Assembly (NCBI RefSeq): GCF_029893635.1
Contig: NZ_JARXYR010000001.1
Span: 248,001 to 312,000 of the forward strand
From: Variovorax sp. TBS-050B
GTDB lineage: Bacteria > Pseudomonadota > Gammaproteobacteria > Burkholderiales > Burkholderiaceae_C
Direction of reading: 5' to 3'
DNA: 64,000 nucleotides
Part shown: positions 37,639 to 46,965 of the stretch, piece by piece
How positions within the stretch are numbered: position 1 is the stretch's first letter
Layout: each line of letters opens with the position of its first letter
Translations under genes and position numbers: made by a program
Notes under the pieces: model-generated
Seen by the model: only the letters and a program-made list of their open reading frames with translations
Told to the model about the DNA's origin: nothing
Database searches by the model: none

Positions 37639-38097
37639 CTAGGTCTTCACCATCAGCGTGGCGGACGCGAGCGCATGGAGCTTGCCGTCCGTGCCCCGGA
37701 GTTCGGCGCTGCAGATGCCGAGCGAGCGCGTGCGTTCGACCAGCGTCGCATGCGCCAGGTACTCGGTGTGTGCGGCCAGGGGGCGCAGGTACTTCACGCT
37801 GAGGTCGACGGTCGAATAGGGCGTTGCCGCATCGAGCGCGGAGAACAGCGCGAGCGCGGCGGCGCCGTCCAGGCAGGTGGCCGCGAATCCACCATGCACC
37901 ATGCCCGCGGGATTGAGATGCCGCTCGTCTGGAACGACGCGCATGCTCACCTTCCCGGGTGCGACCGCCGACAGCCGCATCGGCATCGTCTGCGCGATGC
38001 CGGAGGGCGCGATGCGGCCTTCCATCATGGCCTGCAGGACGTCGAGGCCGCTCGCGGCCATGGATCCGGCCGCGCCGGAGCTTGCGGAGTTTGTCAT
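37639..38097 (-). CDS. PaaI-type hotdog-fold thioesterase
   Basis: 152 residues. ERHLNPAGMVHGGFAATCLDGAAA is the hotdog helix with the HGG motif of PaaI/acyl-CoA thioesterases, and YSTVDLSVKYLRPL the following strand. It hydrolyses acyl- or aryl-CoA thioesters in the cytosol by family inference. It is divergent from a small membrane protein gene across 39 bp. Confidence 0.9.
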   Translation of the reverse strand: MTNSASSGAAGSMAASGLDVLQAMMEGRIAPSGIAQTMPMRLSAVAPGKVSMRVVPDERHLNPAGMVHGGFAATCLDGAAALALFSALDAATPYSTVDLSVKYLRPLAAHTEYLAHATLVERTRSLGICSAELRGTDGKLHALASATLMVKT

Positions 38098-38112
38098 GTC
38101 AACATTATTGAC
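38098..38112. promoter_or_regulatory. GTCAA-N5-TTGAC palindrome, possible MarR operator
   Basis: GTCAA (38098-38102) and TTGAC (38108-38112) are reverse complements with a 5-bp spacer, in the 39-bp gap between the divergent thioesterase and membrane-protein genes. The size fits MarR-type sites, and a marR gene lies 0.5 kb away. The arms are short, so chance is not excluded. Confidence 0.35.
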
Positions 38113-38136
38113 CTAAACTCGAAATCCGACGAACCC

Positions 38137-38598
38137 ATGGACGCAAGTGCAATGCAGCAAACGGTCTGGACCGGCCTTCTGGTGCTCAACGCCCTGTGGT
38201 TCGCGCTGGGCGCGCGGTTCTTCTGCGTCGATGCGGCCGGCGCCGCGAGGCTGCTCCTGCCCAGGGCGGAGCGGGCGTCGCCGCTGCTGTTCGCGGTCGC
38301 GGGCGCGGTGCGCTTCCTGGGTGCGATGAACCTGGCATGGCTGGTCTTCTGCCTGCTGCTGCTCGCCGGGCAAGGGCTGTTCGCGGCGCCGGCGCAGTGG
38401 GCCTGCCTGGCGGCGGTGCTCGCGCTCGTGCATGCGGGACAGTTCGCGGTCAATGCGCACATGGCGCTGCGGCATCGCCGCGGCCGGGCCGACAGCTGGG
38501 CGGTGCTGCGCGGGCCGATGCGCCTCATCTTCTTCGTCGATCTGGCGCTCGCCGTGGCCAATGCGGCATTCGCGGCATCGGTGCTCGCGGCGGCGTGA
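38137..38598 (+). CDS. Small integral membrane protein, four predicted helices
   Basis: 153 residues, unrecognised. Four hydrophobic stretches are clear (TGLLVLNALWFALGARFF; MNLAWLVFCLLLLAGQGLF; WACLAAVLALVHAGQFAVN; LIFFVDLALAVANAAFAASV), with basic loops. No catalytic or metal motif is visible. It shares the 39-bp divergent promoter region with the thioesterase gene and may be co-regulated with it. Confidence 0.75.
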   Translation: MDASAMQQTVWTGLLVLNALWFALGARFFCVDAAGAARLLLPRAERASPLLFAVAGAVRFLGAMNLAWLVFCLLLLAGQGLFAAPAQWACLAAVLALVHAGQFAVNAHMALRHRRGRADSWAVLRGPMRLIFFVDLALAVANAAFAASVLAAA

Positions 38599-38622
38599 GG
38601 CCGTGCGCCGGGTGCGACGAGG

Positions 38623-40026
38623 CTAAGGCTGCTCCAGGGTGCGATGCGCCGCCGCGCCGCAGGCCGCGAGCGCCAGCGCAACCAGCACGAGCTGCAGGAT
38701 CTGGCGGCCGGCGTCCGCGGGCGCCGGCTCCGGCACGGGTTCGAAGCGGGGCAGCCGATCGAAGTCTTCCGGCGCGAGGCCGCGGTAGCGCATGATGCGC
38801 GGCACGAAGAAGTCGCGCCACGCGTCTTCGTAGGCGTTCACGCGCTCGACGTGGCGCAGGTAGCGCGGCGCATCGATGCCGGCCAGGCGGTCGGCGAGCA
38901 TCGCGAGGGCGAGGCTGGGCGAGAGCCAGTTCCGCCGCTCCAGCCACGCGAAGCGGCGCGCGCGCGCCTCGTCGAAACGCAGCATCAGCGGCCGGATTTT
39001 CCGGTCCTGCGCAAGGTAGCGCGGCAGGAACGAAACCGGCCAGGCGTGGCGCGTGCGTCCGTCGGCCGGCAGCGCTTCTGGATGCGCGGCGTACCAGGCG
39101 GCGAGGTGCCGGTCCATGTCGACTTCGGCCGCCTGCTGTGCCTCGCGCACGGCCGCGACGGCGGCCAGCCGCGAGGGCATCGGCGCTTCGCGGTCCGCCC
39201 AGGCCGCCAGTGCCGCGGGCACGGCGAAGGTCGAGAGCAGCCAGCAGGCGAGCAGGCCCAGCGCCGCGGAGCCCGAGGAGAACGGCAGCAGGCAGAACAG
39301 CCCGGCCGCCGCGAGCCAGATGGCACAGAACGCCGCCATGGCCGCCAGCCAGCACAGAAGCGCCGCCGCGCCCGCACCCGGATCGAGCGCGAAGGCGAGC
39401 AGGGAGGCAGCCGCGGCCACCGCCCAGACGGCGGCGCCGCGCAGCGCGAGCGCCACGGCGACGACCCGGGCCGGCCGCGCACACTGCGCCGCCACGAGCC
39501 GCCAGCGGCCCTGCTCGCGCTCCTCTTGCACCAGTCCGTGGCAGAGCCCGATCAGCGCCAGCGGCAGCAGCAGGGCGAGCACGGTGGCGAAGTCGGGCAG
39601 ACCGAAATCCTCCAGCAGCGGATTGCCGAGCCGCTCCGACCTGCGCGCGTCGGTGTGGCGGTTCTCGACGGTGACGCGCACCTCCGGACCCATCAGGTCG
39701 AAGGTGCCGGTGCCGAGGGCGAGCCCGCCCAGCGCGGGCAGCCGCGCCGGCGGGGCTTCGCTGCGTGCGAACTGGAAGGCGGCCATCATGGCCTGCATCG
39801 CGTCGCGGGGCTCGCCCGCGCCGGCACGGGCGTCGAGGCGAAGCTGCTCCCAGCGCGCCTGCTGCGCGGCAGCCGCCGCGCGATGCTCCCGCGCCGCCAG
39901 GCCCGACCATGCCGCGCTCGCAGCGAGCAGCAGCGCGAACACCGCGAGCACCCCGAGGTTCTGGCGCTGGCGCACGAGCCGCAGCCATTCGGCCCGCACC
40001 AGCCGCAGCGTCATGGCCGCGTTCAT
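38623..40026 (-). CDS. ABC-2 type exporter permease (DUF3526-like), second subunit
   Basis: 467 residues. Helix 1 (LGVLAVFALLLAASAAWSGLA) is followed by a large extracytoplasmic domain, then about four helices around LPDFATVLALLLPLALIGLCHGLVQEEREQGRW, another soluble part with MLRFDEARARRFAWLERRNW, and a final helix at the C terminus. This layout, with the EREQGRW motif after helix 2, is that of the ABC-2/DUF3526 permease family. It is the last gene of the TonB-receptor/ABC operon; its ATG overlaps the upstream stop. Confidence 0.85.
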   Translation of the reverse strand: MNAAMTLRLVRAEWLRLVRQRQNLGVLAVFALLLAASAAWSGLAAREHRAAAAAQQARWEQLRLDARAGAGEPRDAMQAMMAAFQFARSEAPPARLPALGGLALGTGTFDLMGPEVRVTVENRHTDARRSERLGNPLLEDFGLPDFATVLALLLPLALIGLCHGLVQEEREQGRWRLVAAQCARPARVVAVALALRGAAVWAVAAAASLLAFALDPGAGAAALLCWLAAMAAFCAIWLAAAGLFCLLPFSSGSAALGLLACWLLSTFAVPAALAAWADREAPMPSRLAAVAAVREAQQAAEVDMDRHLAAWYAAHPEALPADGRTRHAWPVSFLPRYLAQDRKIRPLMLRFDEARARRFAWLERRNWLSPSLALAMLADRLAGIDAPRYLRHVERVNAYEDAWRDFFVPRIMRYRGLAPEDFDRLPRFEPVPEPAPADAGRQILQLVLVALALAACGAAAHRTLEQP

Positions 40027-41441
40027 GGCTGCAGCCTCCGCAGGCTCGCGATGCACAGCCATGCGGCGGCGAGCGCCCAGGCCAGCAGCAGCGCGATGTC
40101 GGGCAGCGCGGCCGTCCACGCGAAGCCCGCGCCGGGCGGGGCATAGCGAAAGGGTGCGACGGAACGCCACAGCGCATCGTCGGCATAGCGGTCGTCGAAG
40201 GAGGTCAGTCCGCGCGTGTGGCCCGCGTCCCATTCGTCGATGGTGGTGTTGACCTGGCGCCGGTAGGCTTCGGCGGCGTCCTCGAAGTGGCGCTGGTGCG
40301 CGAGGTCGGTGCCCGCCAGCTTCATCGAGATCGCGCGCATCGCGACCGCGGGGCTGAGCCCGGCAGCGGCGCGCAGCCAGCGCTCCTGCGAGGCATAGCG
40401 CGACCACAGCGCGTCGAAGTGCAGCGCATGCACGCGGTCCGCGTAGGCGTCGCGTTCCATGCGCCGCACGGCCGCGACGCCGAAGGGCAGGTCTTCGAGC
40501 CTGGCGGCGCCGTGCCGGCGCAGGAGTTCGGCCTCGAAGGCCCTGCCGCGGGCTGCGAGATCCGCGTCGCCGGGAAGGCCCTGCGTGTAGTCGCGCTGGA
40601 TGTCGCCCCAGAAGCGCTCGGCGCTCGGCAGCGGCACCGCGCGCTCGGCCGCGGCGGCGCCGAGGCGCGGCACCACGAACACGAACGTCACCCAGAGCCC
40701 GAGCAGCACGAAGAGACTGAGACGGCTGGTGGAAAGCCACGCCGATGCGGCCAGCGCCAGGGCCGCGAACACGCCGTAGTAGACGAGGAACGAGGCCGCC
40801 AGCAGGCCGCCGCGGCCGAACGCATCCGCATCCGGCAACCCGCCGGCCGCGGCGAGCAGCAGCCCGCCGCCGACGCAGGCCAGCAGCATCAGCGCCACCA
40901 CCGCGAGCAGCGCGGCGAGCTTGCCCGCCATCAGCCGGCCGGGGCGCAGGCCCGCGCCGTGCAGCATGCGCAGCGTGCCGCTCTCGCGTTCGGCGCTCAC
41001 CGCGTTGAAGCCGAGCGCGATGATCAGCAGCGGCATCAATGCCGTCAACGCGAAGGCCGGCGTCAGCTGCCCGAAGCGCACCGAAGGCGCCTCGTCGGCC
41101 GCGGGGCGAAAGCGCGTCATGTTGCGGCGATGCGGTTCGAGCCAGAGCGCCTGCCCCAGGTAGGGCCCGAGCCCCGGATCGATGGCCGCGAGCGGCGCGT
41201 CGGGACGCAGGGCATAGAGGCCGAAGTGCGCGCCGCGGTGCGGATGCTTGTCGCCCTGCGTGTCCCACTGGTGGCGCACGGCAGCGGCGACCTCGGCCTT
41301 TTCCGCGGCCAGCCGCCGGTGCTGCTGCGCCGAGACCACGAGCAGGCCCGCGAGCAGCAGCCCCATCGAAACGGCCAGCACCGCGAAGCGCCCGTCGCGC
41401 AGCAGCGCGCGCAGTTCCTTCCGGATCACCGCCGTCAGCAT
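40023..41441 (-). CDS. ABC-2 type exporter permease (DUF3526-like), first subunit
   Basis: 472 residues, same plan as the next gene and clearly paralogous: MLTAVIRKELRALLRDGR at the N terminus, one helix, a large loop, FALTALMPLLIIALGFNAVSAERESGTLRML, several helices, another soluble domain and a terminal helix. With its partner and the upstream ATPase it should form a heterodimeric exporter. ATG at 41441 overlaps the ATPase stop by one base (TGATG); a GTG at 41444 is possible. Confidence 0.87.
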   Translation of the reverse strand: MLTAVIRKELRALLRDGRFAVLAVSMGLLLAGLLVVSAQQHRRLAAEKAEVAAAVRHQWDTQGDKHPHRGAHFGLYALRPDAPLAAIDPGLGPYLGQALWLEPHRRNMTRFRPAADEAPSVRFGQLTPAFALTALMPLLIIALGFNAVSAERESGTLRMLHGAGLRPGRLMAGKLAALLAVVALMLLACVGGGLLLAAAGGLPDADAFGRGGLLAASFLVYYGVFAALALAASAWLSTSRLSLFVLLGLWVTFVFVVPRLGAAAAERAVPLPSAERFWGDIQRDYTQGLPGDADLAARGRAFEAELLRRHGAARLEDLPFGVAAVRRMERDAYADRVHALHFDALWSRYASQERWLRAAAGLSPAVAMRAISMKLAGTDLAHQRHFEDAAEAYRRQVNTTIDEWDAGHTRGLTSFDDRYADDALWRSVAPFRYAPPGAGFAWTAALPDIALLLAWALAAAWLCIASLRRLQP

Positions 41442-42181
41442 CACGGCGCGGGCTCCGTGGCATCGCCGTGCGCGTGGGCGAGGTAGGCGCGTTCGAGTTC
41501 GCCGTGGCTCACCGTGCGGGCATCGAACGCCGCGACGAGGCGGCCCGCCTTGAGGATGCCGATGCGGTCGGCCACCTGGCGCGCGTTGAACAGGTCGTGC
41601 GTGGCCATGAGCACCGCCATGCCGCCGTCGGCGGCGGCGCGCATGCGGCGCGCGAAATCGTTGGCCGCGCCGGGGTCGAGCCCGGAGGTCGGCTCGTCGA
41701 GCAGCATGGCCTCGGCCCGCTTGGCATGGGCGATGGCGAGCCCCACCTTCTGCCGCATGCCTTTGGAGTAGGTGGCGACCCTGGCCTCGTGCGCCTGCGC
41801 CTGCAGGCCCGTGCGCGCCAGCAGCGCCCGGGCGTCGGCCCGCCCGAGCGCGATGTCCGCGAGCGTGCAGAAGTACTGCAGGTTCTCCACGCCGCTCAGG
41901 TACGGATAGAGCGCCACGTTCTCGGGCAGGTAGGCGAGCCGGCGTCGCACCTCGGCCGCATCGCGCGTGGGCGAGAAGCCCGCCACGCGCGCTTCGCCCG
42001 ACGCGGGCGCGACGAAGCCCAGCAGCACGTTGAGCGTGGTGGTCTTGCCCGCGCCGTTGCCGCCGAGCAGCGCGAAGACGCAGCCGGCACCGACGCCGAG
42101 ATCGAGGCGGTCGATGGTGCGGCGGCCGTCGCGCTCGACGGTGAGCGCGCGCACCGAGAGGATGTCCTGTTGTGGCGTCAT
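41441..42181 (-). CDS. ABC transporter ATP-binding protein
   Basis: 246 residues. Walker A GGNGAGKTT (about 40-48), Q-loop region, signature YSKGMRQKVGLA, Walker B AMLLDEPTSGLDP and the switch ATHD are all intact. The sequence groups with ATPases of ABC-2 exporters such as those beside NosF-type genes. It lies 10 bp after the TonB-dependent receptor and is coupled to the two DUF3526-like permeases. Confidence 0.93.
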   Translation of the reverse strand: MTPQQDILSVRALTVERDGRRTIDRLDLGVGAGCVFALLGGNGAGKTTTLNVLLGFVAPASGEARVAGFSPTRDAAEVRRRLAYLPENVALYPYLSGVENLQYFCTLADIALGRADARALLARTGLQAQAHEARVATYSKGMRQKVGLAIAHAKRAEAMLLDEPTSGLDPGAANDFARRMRAAADGGMAVLMATHDLFNARQVADRIGILKAGRLVAAFDARTVSHGELERAYLAHAHGDATEPAP

Positions 42182-42191
42182 GGCGTGGCGC

Positions 42192-44279
42192 TCAGAAGAA
42201 GTAGCGCACCGACGCACCGACCTGGCGCCGCGGCTGGGGCGAGATCAGCAGGCCGGCCGCGGAGCCGTAGGCGATGTCGGCGGCGAAGCGGTGTGGCTGG
42301 AAGATCGCGAACAGCGTGAACTGGACGTTCTCGCGGTCGTAGGTCGCCTTGAGGTCGTAGCGCGTGTAGGTGGGCATCATGCGCAGCTGGGTCTGCGGCG
42401 TGCCGACGTAGTAGGGATTGTTGGCGGTGAGGTAGGCGTCGGCATTGAGCGTGAGCCGGCCGGCGCCGAGGCGCTGGCGGTATTCCGCGCCGAGCTTGAG
42501 CTGATGCTCGGGCACCGAGAGCCGGGCGCCGGTGTTGGGCAGCGGGTTGTTCACGCGCGCCTCGACGATGCGGCCGTAGCTGCCGTACACCGACCAGCGC
42601 GCATCGAGACGCAGGCGCGTCTCGATCTCGTAGCCCTTGCGCGTGGTCTCGCCCACCGACTTGTAGGAGCCGTCGGCCTGCGCCACGATCTCGTCCTGGT
42701 TGAGCGTGTGGTAGACCACGCCCGAGGTGGTCCAGTCGGGCGAGGGCGAGAAGCCGAAGCCGAGATCGCGCGATTTCACCTTCGAGGGCGCCACGTCGTA
42801 CACCGTGCCGCCGGCCGCGCCAAGCGGGCCGGTCGCGCCGCTGCCGCTGATCTGCTCCGCGGCCGGCGAGCGGAAGCCCTCGGCAATGTTGGCGAACAGG
42901 TCGAGCGCGGGCGTGATGCTCCAGACCGCGCCCAGCTTGGGCGTGGTGACCGCATCCTTGTAGTGGGTCGACGCGCCCGGCAGCTTGCGGTTGTCGATGT
43001 CGTAGTCGAACCAGTCGCGCCGCACGCCCGCGAGCAGCTTGAGGTTGGGCGCGAGTTTGTACTGTCCCTGGGCGAAGAGACCGTAGGTCAGCAGATCGAG
43101 CTTCTGGTTGTTGACGTAGTTGGCCGTCGGCAGCCATGCGCGCCAGATGCGGCGCTCGGCGTCGCCGGCATCGCGGCGCAGCTCCGCGCCGACGATCAGC
43201 GAGGCCCTGTCGGCGAACACGAAGTTCCGCGCCAGCCGGCCACCGTAGAAATGGCGGTCGTCCGAGCCCACGGTGTGCTGCACATGGCTGCTCGCGATGC
43301 CGCGCAAGCGCTCGAAGCGCTCGGCGTACGCGCTGGCCGACCAGCCTTCCTCGCTCGTGGCGGGGCTGCGGTTGAAGACCAGCCCCGTGCGCTGGCCGCT
43401 GCCGAAGCCGGGGAGGTTGAACTGGGTCGCGCGCGGATCGACGGCACCGCGCTGCAGGTCGGGCAGCAGCAGGTAGCCCGCGGCGACGCTGTCGGACCGG
43501 TAGTGGTTGACGCGCAGGCTGTAGAGGCCGTCGCCCAGGCGCGTGGAGAGCTTCCAGAACAGGTTGTCGCGCTCGGTCCGGCCGGCAAAGCGGTAGCTGT
43601 CGGTGCGGTAGCTGTCGGCAACGAGCAGCGACTGCACGCTCGCGAAGGCGTTGCCCAGCACCAGCGAGGCACGCCGCCCGCCGTAGCTTTCGAGGGACAG
43701 GCCGACGCTCGACGGCACCGGCCCTGTCCGGGTGTCCACCCTGACCGCGCCGGCACGGTTCTGGTCGCCGTAGAGCGCGGAGATCGGCCCCTTGATGACG
43801 TCGATGCGGCCGATCATGTCGGGCGTGATCCATTCGAGGAACGCCGGGCCGTGGCCCGCACCGGCCTGGCTCGAGGGCATGTTCTGCGGCACGCCGTCGA
43901 CGTAGACGGCGGTGTCCGCGCCGTGCGTGCCCTGCGTGGCGAAGCCCCGCATGCGAAAGCCGTTGCCGGTGTCGCCCTGGTCGATGTTGTTGGCCACCAC
44001 CCCGGGCACGCGCCGGAACACGTTGGAAATGTCGCGTCCCACGTTGAGCGTGCCGATCTCCTCGCTCGTGATGACGCTGAGCCCCGAAGGCAGGCCGGTG
44101 CTGTCGTTCGTGAGGCGGGTGCGCCTGATCTGCCGCTCGGCATCGTCGGAGGCGGTCACGCTGATCTCGCCGAGCGTCTGGACCGGGTCCTGCGCCGCGG
44201 CGGTGCCGGCGCAGGTGAGGCCGGCCACGAAAGCCAGCGAGGAGGGGAGTCGGAGTCTGGGCGTCGGGGGCGCGTTCAT
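42192..44279 (-). CDS. TonB-dependent outer-membrane receptor
   Basis: 695 residues, normal for a siderophore/metallophore receptor. A signal peptide ending AAAQ (about 30), plug domain with GLSVITSEEIGTLN, FRRVPGVVA and IDVIKGPISALYGDQNRAG, then the 22-strand barrel ending in VGASVRYFF with terminal Phe. Ligand unknown; metal or metallophore uptake is likely given the divergent Fur-family gene and the palindrome at 44321-44336. It is the first gene of a four-gene operon with an ABC exporter, an odd pairing of uptake with export. Confidence 0.93.
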   Translation of the reverse strand: MNAPPTPRLRLPSSLAFVAGLTCAGTAAAQDPVQTLGEISVTASDDAERQIRRTRLTNDSTGLPSGLSVITSEEIGTLNVGRDISNVFRRVPGVVANNIDQGDTGNGFRMRGFATQGTHGADTAVYVDGVPQNMPSSQAGAGHGPAFLEWITPDMIGRIDVIKGPISALYGDQNRAGAVRVDTRTGPVPSSVGLSLESYGGRRASLVLGNAFASVQSLLVADSYRTDSYRFAGRTERDNLFWKLSTRLGDGLYSLRVNHYRSDSVAAGYLLLPDLQRGAVDPRATQFNLPGFGSGQRTGLVFNRSPATSEEGWSASAYAERFERLRGIASSHVQHTVGSDDRHFYGGRLARNFVFADRASLIVGAELRRDAGDAERRIWRAWLPTANYVNNQKLDLLTYGLFAQGQYKLAPNLKLLAGVRRDWFDYDIDNRKLPGASTHYKDAVTTPKLGAVWSITPALDLFANIAEGFRSPAAEQISGSGATGPLGAAGGTVYDVAPSKVKSRDLGFGFSPSPDWTTSGVVYHTLNQDEIVAQADGSYKSVGETTRKGYEIETRLRLDARWSVYGSYGRIVEARVNNPLPNTGARLSVPEHQLKLGAEYRQRLGAGRLTLNADAYLTANNPYYVGTPQTQLRMMPTYTRYDLKATYDRENVQFTLFAIFQPHRFAADIAYGSAAGLLISPQPRRQVGASVRYFF

Positions 44280-44320
44280 GGATCGGGGGCCGGGTGTGCG
44301 GAAATGTTAACCGCTAATGA

Positions 44321-44336
44321 TATTGCAATCGCAATA
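44321..44336. promoter_or_regulatory. Putative Fur/Zur-family operator TATTGC-AATC-GCAATA
   Basis: A perfect 6-4-6 inverted repeat inside an AT-rich island between the divergent TonB receptor and the Fur-family gene (the flanks add AATGA and AAT). The island contrasts with the high GC around it. It is the best candidate for the binding site of the adjacent Fur-family protein. It does not match the classical Fur box closely. Confidence 0.6.
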
Positions 44337-44423
44337 ATACGGACCACACGCACCGGGCGAAGGCACTAGACTCGGCTCCCGTCCCCCACCTGCCGCACGG
44401 CGGCGCGTTCCTTTTTGCTTTTC

Positions 44424-44891
44424 ATGGCTGCTTCCCCATCGACCCGAATTGTTTCTGCCCAGGGCCTGGAAGCGCCCGCGGTGACCCAGCGCGGCACGCG
44501 GCAGAAGGCCGCGATCCGCGCGGTGATCGACGGTGCCGCGCGGCCGCTGCTGCCGCAGGAGATCCTGGAGGCCGCGCAGCAGGAAGTGGCGGCGCTGAGC
44601 ATCGCCACCGTCTACCGCAACCTCAAGCTGCTGGCGGAGGCGGGGCAGATCCGCAGCGTCGAACTGCCGGGCGAGGCGCCGCGCTACGAGTCGGCGCGGC
44701 ACGGGCACCACCATCACTTTCAATGCCGCTCCTGCAGCCGCGTCTTCGACGTGCATGCATGCCCGGGCGATTTCTCCGAACTGGCGCCGAAGGGCTTCCG
44801 CGTGGAGTCGCACGAGCTCACGCTCTACGGGCAGTGCGCGGACTGCCGCAAGCGGGCTGCTCCCGCGGCGGGCGCGGCGAAGAAAGGCTGA
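44424..44891 (+). CDS. Fur-family metalloregulator (Fur/Zur type)
   Basis: 155 residues. The DNA-binding domain has QKAAIRAVIDGAARPLLPQEI and ALSIATVYRNLKLLAEAGQI; YESARHGHHHHFQCRSCSRVFDVHAC gives the His-rich sensor site (HGHHHH) and first structural CxxC, and CADCRK the second. The HGHHHHF form fits a Zur or a Fur paralogue; metal cannot be assigned by eye. It is divergent from the TonB receptor operon and probably controls it. ATG at 44424 follows an in-frame TTG at 44415. Confidence 0.88.
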   Translation: MAASPSTRIVSAQGLEAPAVTQRGTRQKAAIRAVIDGAARPLLPQEILEAAQQEVAALSIATVYRNLKLLAEAGQIRSVELPGEAPRYESARHGHHHHFQCRSCSRVFDVHACPGDFSELAPKGFRVESHELTLYGQCADCRKRAAPAAGAAKKG

Positions 44892-44909
44892 GGGACGGCC
44901 GCGCGCCCC

Positions 44910-45707
44910 TCAACGGCCGGCGAGGGGGCCGAGCAGTTCCTCGTCGAGCCAGCGCTGCAGCCAGCGGCCGGCCGTTTGCGCGGCATGCTGTGCCTGCTCG
45001 GGATCTTGCGTGGCCAGTCGGCCGCAGACCTCGGCGAAGCTCGCGCCCCCATGCAGCAGCTGCAGCGCCTCGCATTCGTCGCGGCCGATGCTGCGGAAAT
45101 GCGGCTGCAGGCCCTTGCGCCACACCATCACCGTCTGCGCTGCCGCGAGCGCCTGCACGGGCGGCGGCGTGTCCTCTTCGTCGAGCGCGAGCCAGAGCGC
45201 GAGGGTGTTGTGCCGCTGCACGAGCAGCGTCCAGGTCGGCACGGGCGTGAAGCCCACGTCCGCCCATGCTTCGGGCGGCAGCGCGGCCAGCTCGTCGCGC
45301 GTCAGCACAGGGCTGTCGCGACCGTCGAAGGCGCGCCGCAGCGCCCAGTCCATCTGCGCGAGTTCGGCGCGCACGGGCGCTTCGGGGCAGGCCTGCTGCA
45401 GCCACTGCGAAAAGCCGGCCCCGTAGTCGTTGAGGTTGCGGCACTGCGAGGGGTGGGCTTCGATCCAGGCGAGGGCGAGCGGCTCGAACACCGCGTCGCC
45501 GAGCCAGCGCGCGAGATGGCCATGGCTGTCCTTCAGCGCATCCAGTAGCCGCAGCCGGTAGCCGTTGCGGTAGATGGCCAGGCGCCGCGCGATGCCGATG
45601 CCGCCGCCCTGCAGGCTGGCGGCGACCGCCTCGTCGCCGTGCAGCAGGTGGGCCTGCAGTGCATGCTGCAGCGTGGCCAGGCCGGTGGGGGCGCCGTGGC
45701 CGTTCAT
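44910..45707 (-). CDS. bufC: DUF2063 / HvfC-BufC family partner of the MNIO maturase
   Basis: 265 residues. [20 protein letters not shown] and [22 protein letters not shown] ([13 protein letters not shown]) are the DUF2063 N-terminal signature, followed by the winged-helix-like C-terminal half. In bufferin systems this protein partners with the DUF692/MNIO enzyme, probably presenting the precursor peptide. The ATG overlaps the bufB stop (ATGA, 45704-45707). It is convergent with the Fur-family gene. Confidence 0.88.
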   Translation of the reverse strand: MNGHGAPTGLATLQHALQAHLLHGDEAVAASLQGGGIGIARRLAIYRNGYRLRLLDALKDSHGHLARWLGDAVFEPLALAWIEAHPSQCRNLNDYGAGFSQWLQQACPEAPVRAELAQMDWALRRAFDGRDSPVLTRDELAALPPEAWADVGFTPVPTWTLLVQRHNTLALWLALDEEDTPPPVQALAAAQTVMVWRKGLQPHFRSIGRDECEALQLLHGGASFAEVCGRLATQDPEQAQHAAQTAGRWLQRWLDEELLGPLAGR

Positions 45708-46555
45708 GCGGCCTGCCGCAGCGTGTCGGCCGCGATGCGGCGCGCGATGTCGAGTTCGGCCAGCAGTTCCGCCAGCGGCGGAATGTGGTCGTCGCGCTCG
45801 ATCATCGTGGCCACGGGGCCGAAGCGCAGAAGCGCCGCGCGGTAGAGCGCCCACACCGGGTCTGCGACCGGATGGTCGTGGGTGTCGATCAGGTGGTCGC
45901 CGTGGTCGGTGTGGCCCGCGAGGTGGAACTGCCGTACGCGTTCGGCCGGCATGGCGCGCAGGTAGTCGAGCGCATCGAGGCCGTGGTTGACGGCGCTGAC
46001 GTGCACGTTGTTGAGGTCGAGCAGGATGAGGCAGTCGGCCTGCCGCGCCACCTGCGCGAGAAATTCGGATTCGGGCATCGTCGACGCGTCGAAGCTCAGG
46101 TAGCTCGACACGTTCTCGAGCAGGACGCGCTGCCCGAGGAACTCCTGCACCTGCTGCACGTGGCGCACCACGAGCCGCAGTGCTTCCTCGGTGTAGGGCA
46201 GCGGCAGCAGGTCGTGCGTGTTCCGGCCGTGCACGCCGGTGAAGCACAGGTGGTCGGAGATCCACATCGGCTGCACCCGCGTGGCGAGTGCACGGAGCCT
46301 CTCGAGGTAGGCGGGGTCGGGGCCGTCGACGCTGCCGATCGACAGCGACACGCCGTGCATCGCGAGCGGATAGCGCTCGCGCATCGCATCGAGCATCGCG
46401 AGCGGCTTGCCGCCGGGCACCATGTAGTTGTCGGAGATCACCTCCAGCCAGTCCACGCGCTGCGGCGCGGCGAGGAAATCGTTGTAGTGGGCCGTGCGAA
46501 GGCCCAGGCCGAATCCGGGCGCCCGGCCCGGCTCGGAGGCAGGCGCCGCGGGCAT
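45704..46555 (-). CDS. bufB: MNIO (DUF692) family bufferin maturase
   Basis: 283 residues with the DUF692 TIM-barrel pattern: [63 protein letters not shown], and HLAGHTDH. The His/Asp/Asn/Glu residues in these strands bind the iron cluster of the multinuclear non-heme iron oxidases, which convert Cys of a peptide to thiooxazole or oxazolone-type groups. It follows bufA by 3 bp and is coupled to bufC. Confidence 0.92.
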   Translation of the reverse strand: MPAAPASEPGRAPGFGLGLRTAHYNDFLAAPQRVDWLEVISDNYMVPGGKPLAMLDAMRERYPLAMHGVSLSIGSVDGPDPAYLERLRALATRVQPMWISDHLCFTGVHGRNTHDLLPLPYTEEALRLVVRHVQQVQEFLGQRVLLENVSSYLSFDASTMPESEFLAQVARQADCLILLDLNNVHVSAVNHGLDALDYLRAMPAERVRQFHLAGHTDHGDHLIDTHDHPVADPVWALYRAALLRFGPVATMIERDDHIPPLAELLAELDIARRIAADTLRQAA

Positions 46556-46558
46556 GGC

Positions 46559-46846
46559 TTACTTCTTCGCGACGATGTCGCCGATGACGCCGTTCTTCGA
46601 CAGGCATTCGCCGGCGGTGGCGGCCTTGAAGCCGTGGCCCTTGCAGGCGTTCTGGCCCTTGCAGGCGTTCTCGGTGGTCTTGCAGTCGGCCGTGCCCTTG
46701 CACTGGTTGACGCCGTAGCAATGCACCTTGTCGCTGGCGGCGATGGCGGCGCCGGTGCTGCCCTGGGGCGCGGTCGCCGCGCAGGCCGAAAGCGCGAACA
46801 TGGCGGCGGTGCCGGCGAGGGTGGCGGCAAAAGAAGGCTTGGTCAT
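46559..46846 (-). CDS. bufA2: Bufferin-type metallophore precursor (BufA2-like), Cys-rich exported peptide
   Basis: 95 residues. A signal region (about 1-22, ending ALSAC, which could also act as a lipobox) precedes a core with six Cys at 43, 49, 55, 62, 68 and 81, in YGVNQCKGTADCKTTENACK and GQNACKGHGF settings. By family, such peptides are modified by the MNIO enzyme and buffer copper in the periplasm. GGAGAG lies upstream of the ATG. It heads the operon behind the GTAACC-N16-CGAA promoter. The modified residues are not known from sequence. Confidence 0.88.
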   Translation of the reverse strand: MTKPSFAATLAGTAAMFALSACAATAPQGSTGAAIAASDKVHCYGVNQCKGTADCKTTENACKGQNACKGHGFKAATAGECLSKNGVIGDIVAKK

Positions 46847-46965
46847 GTATTTCTCTCCGAATGGAATGGTTGAAAAAGCCGCGCCCTCCATACCGCGCGG
46901 CAGCACCTTTGCAGGGCACGCAGGCCGGCGATCCACCGTGGCACCGCTGACATGCGCGGTGTCAG

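Noticed and set aside
38623..41463. A single 946-codon frame covering both permease genes
   Set aside because: Only its C-terminal half is permease-like; the N-terminal half is an off-frame shadow of the first permease, which has its own complete frame at 40023-41441.
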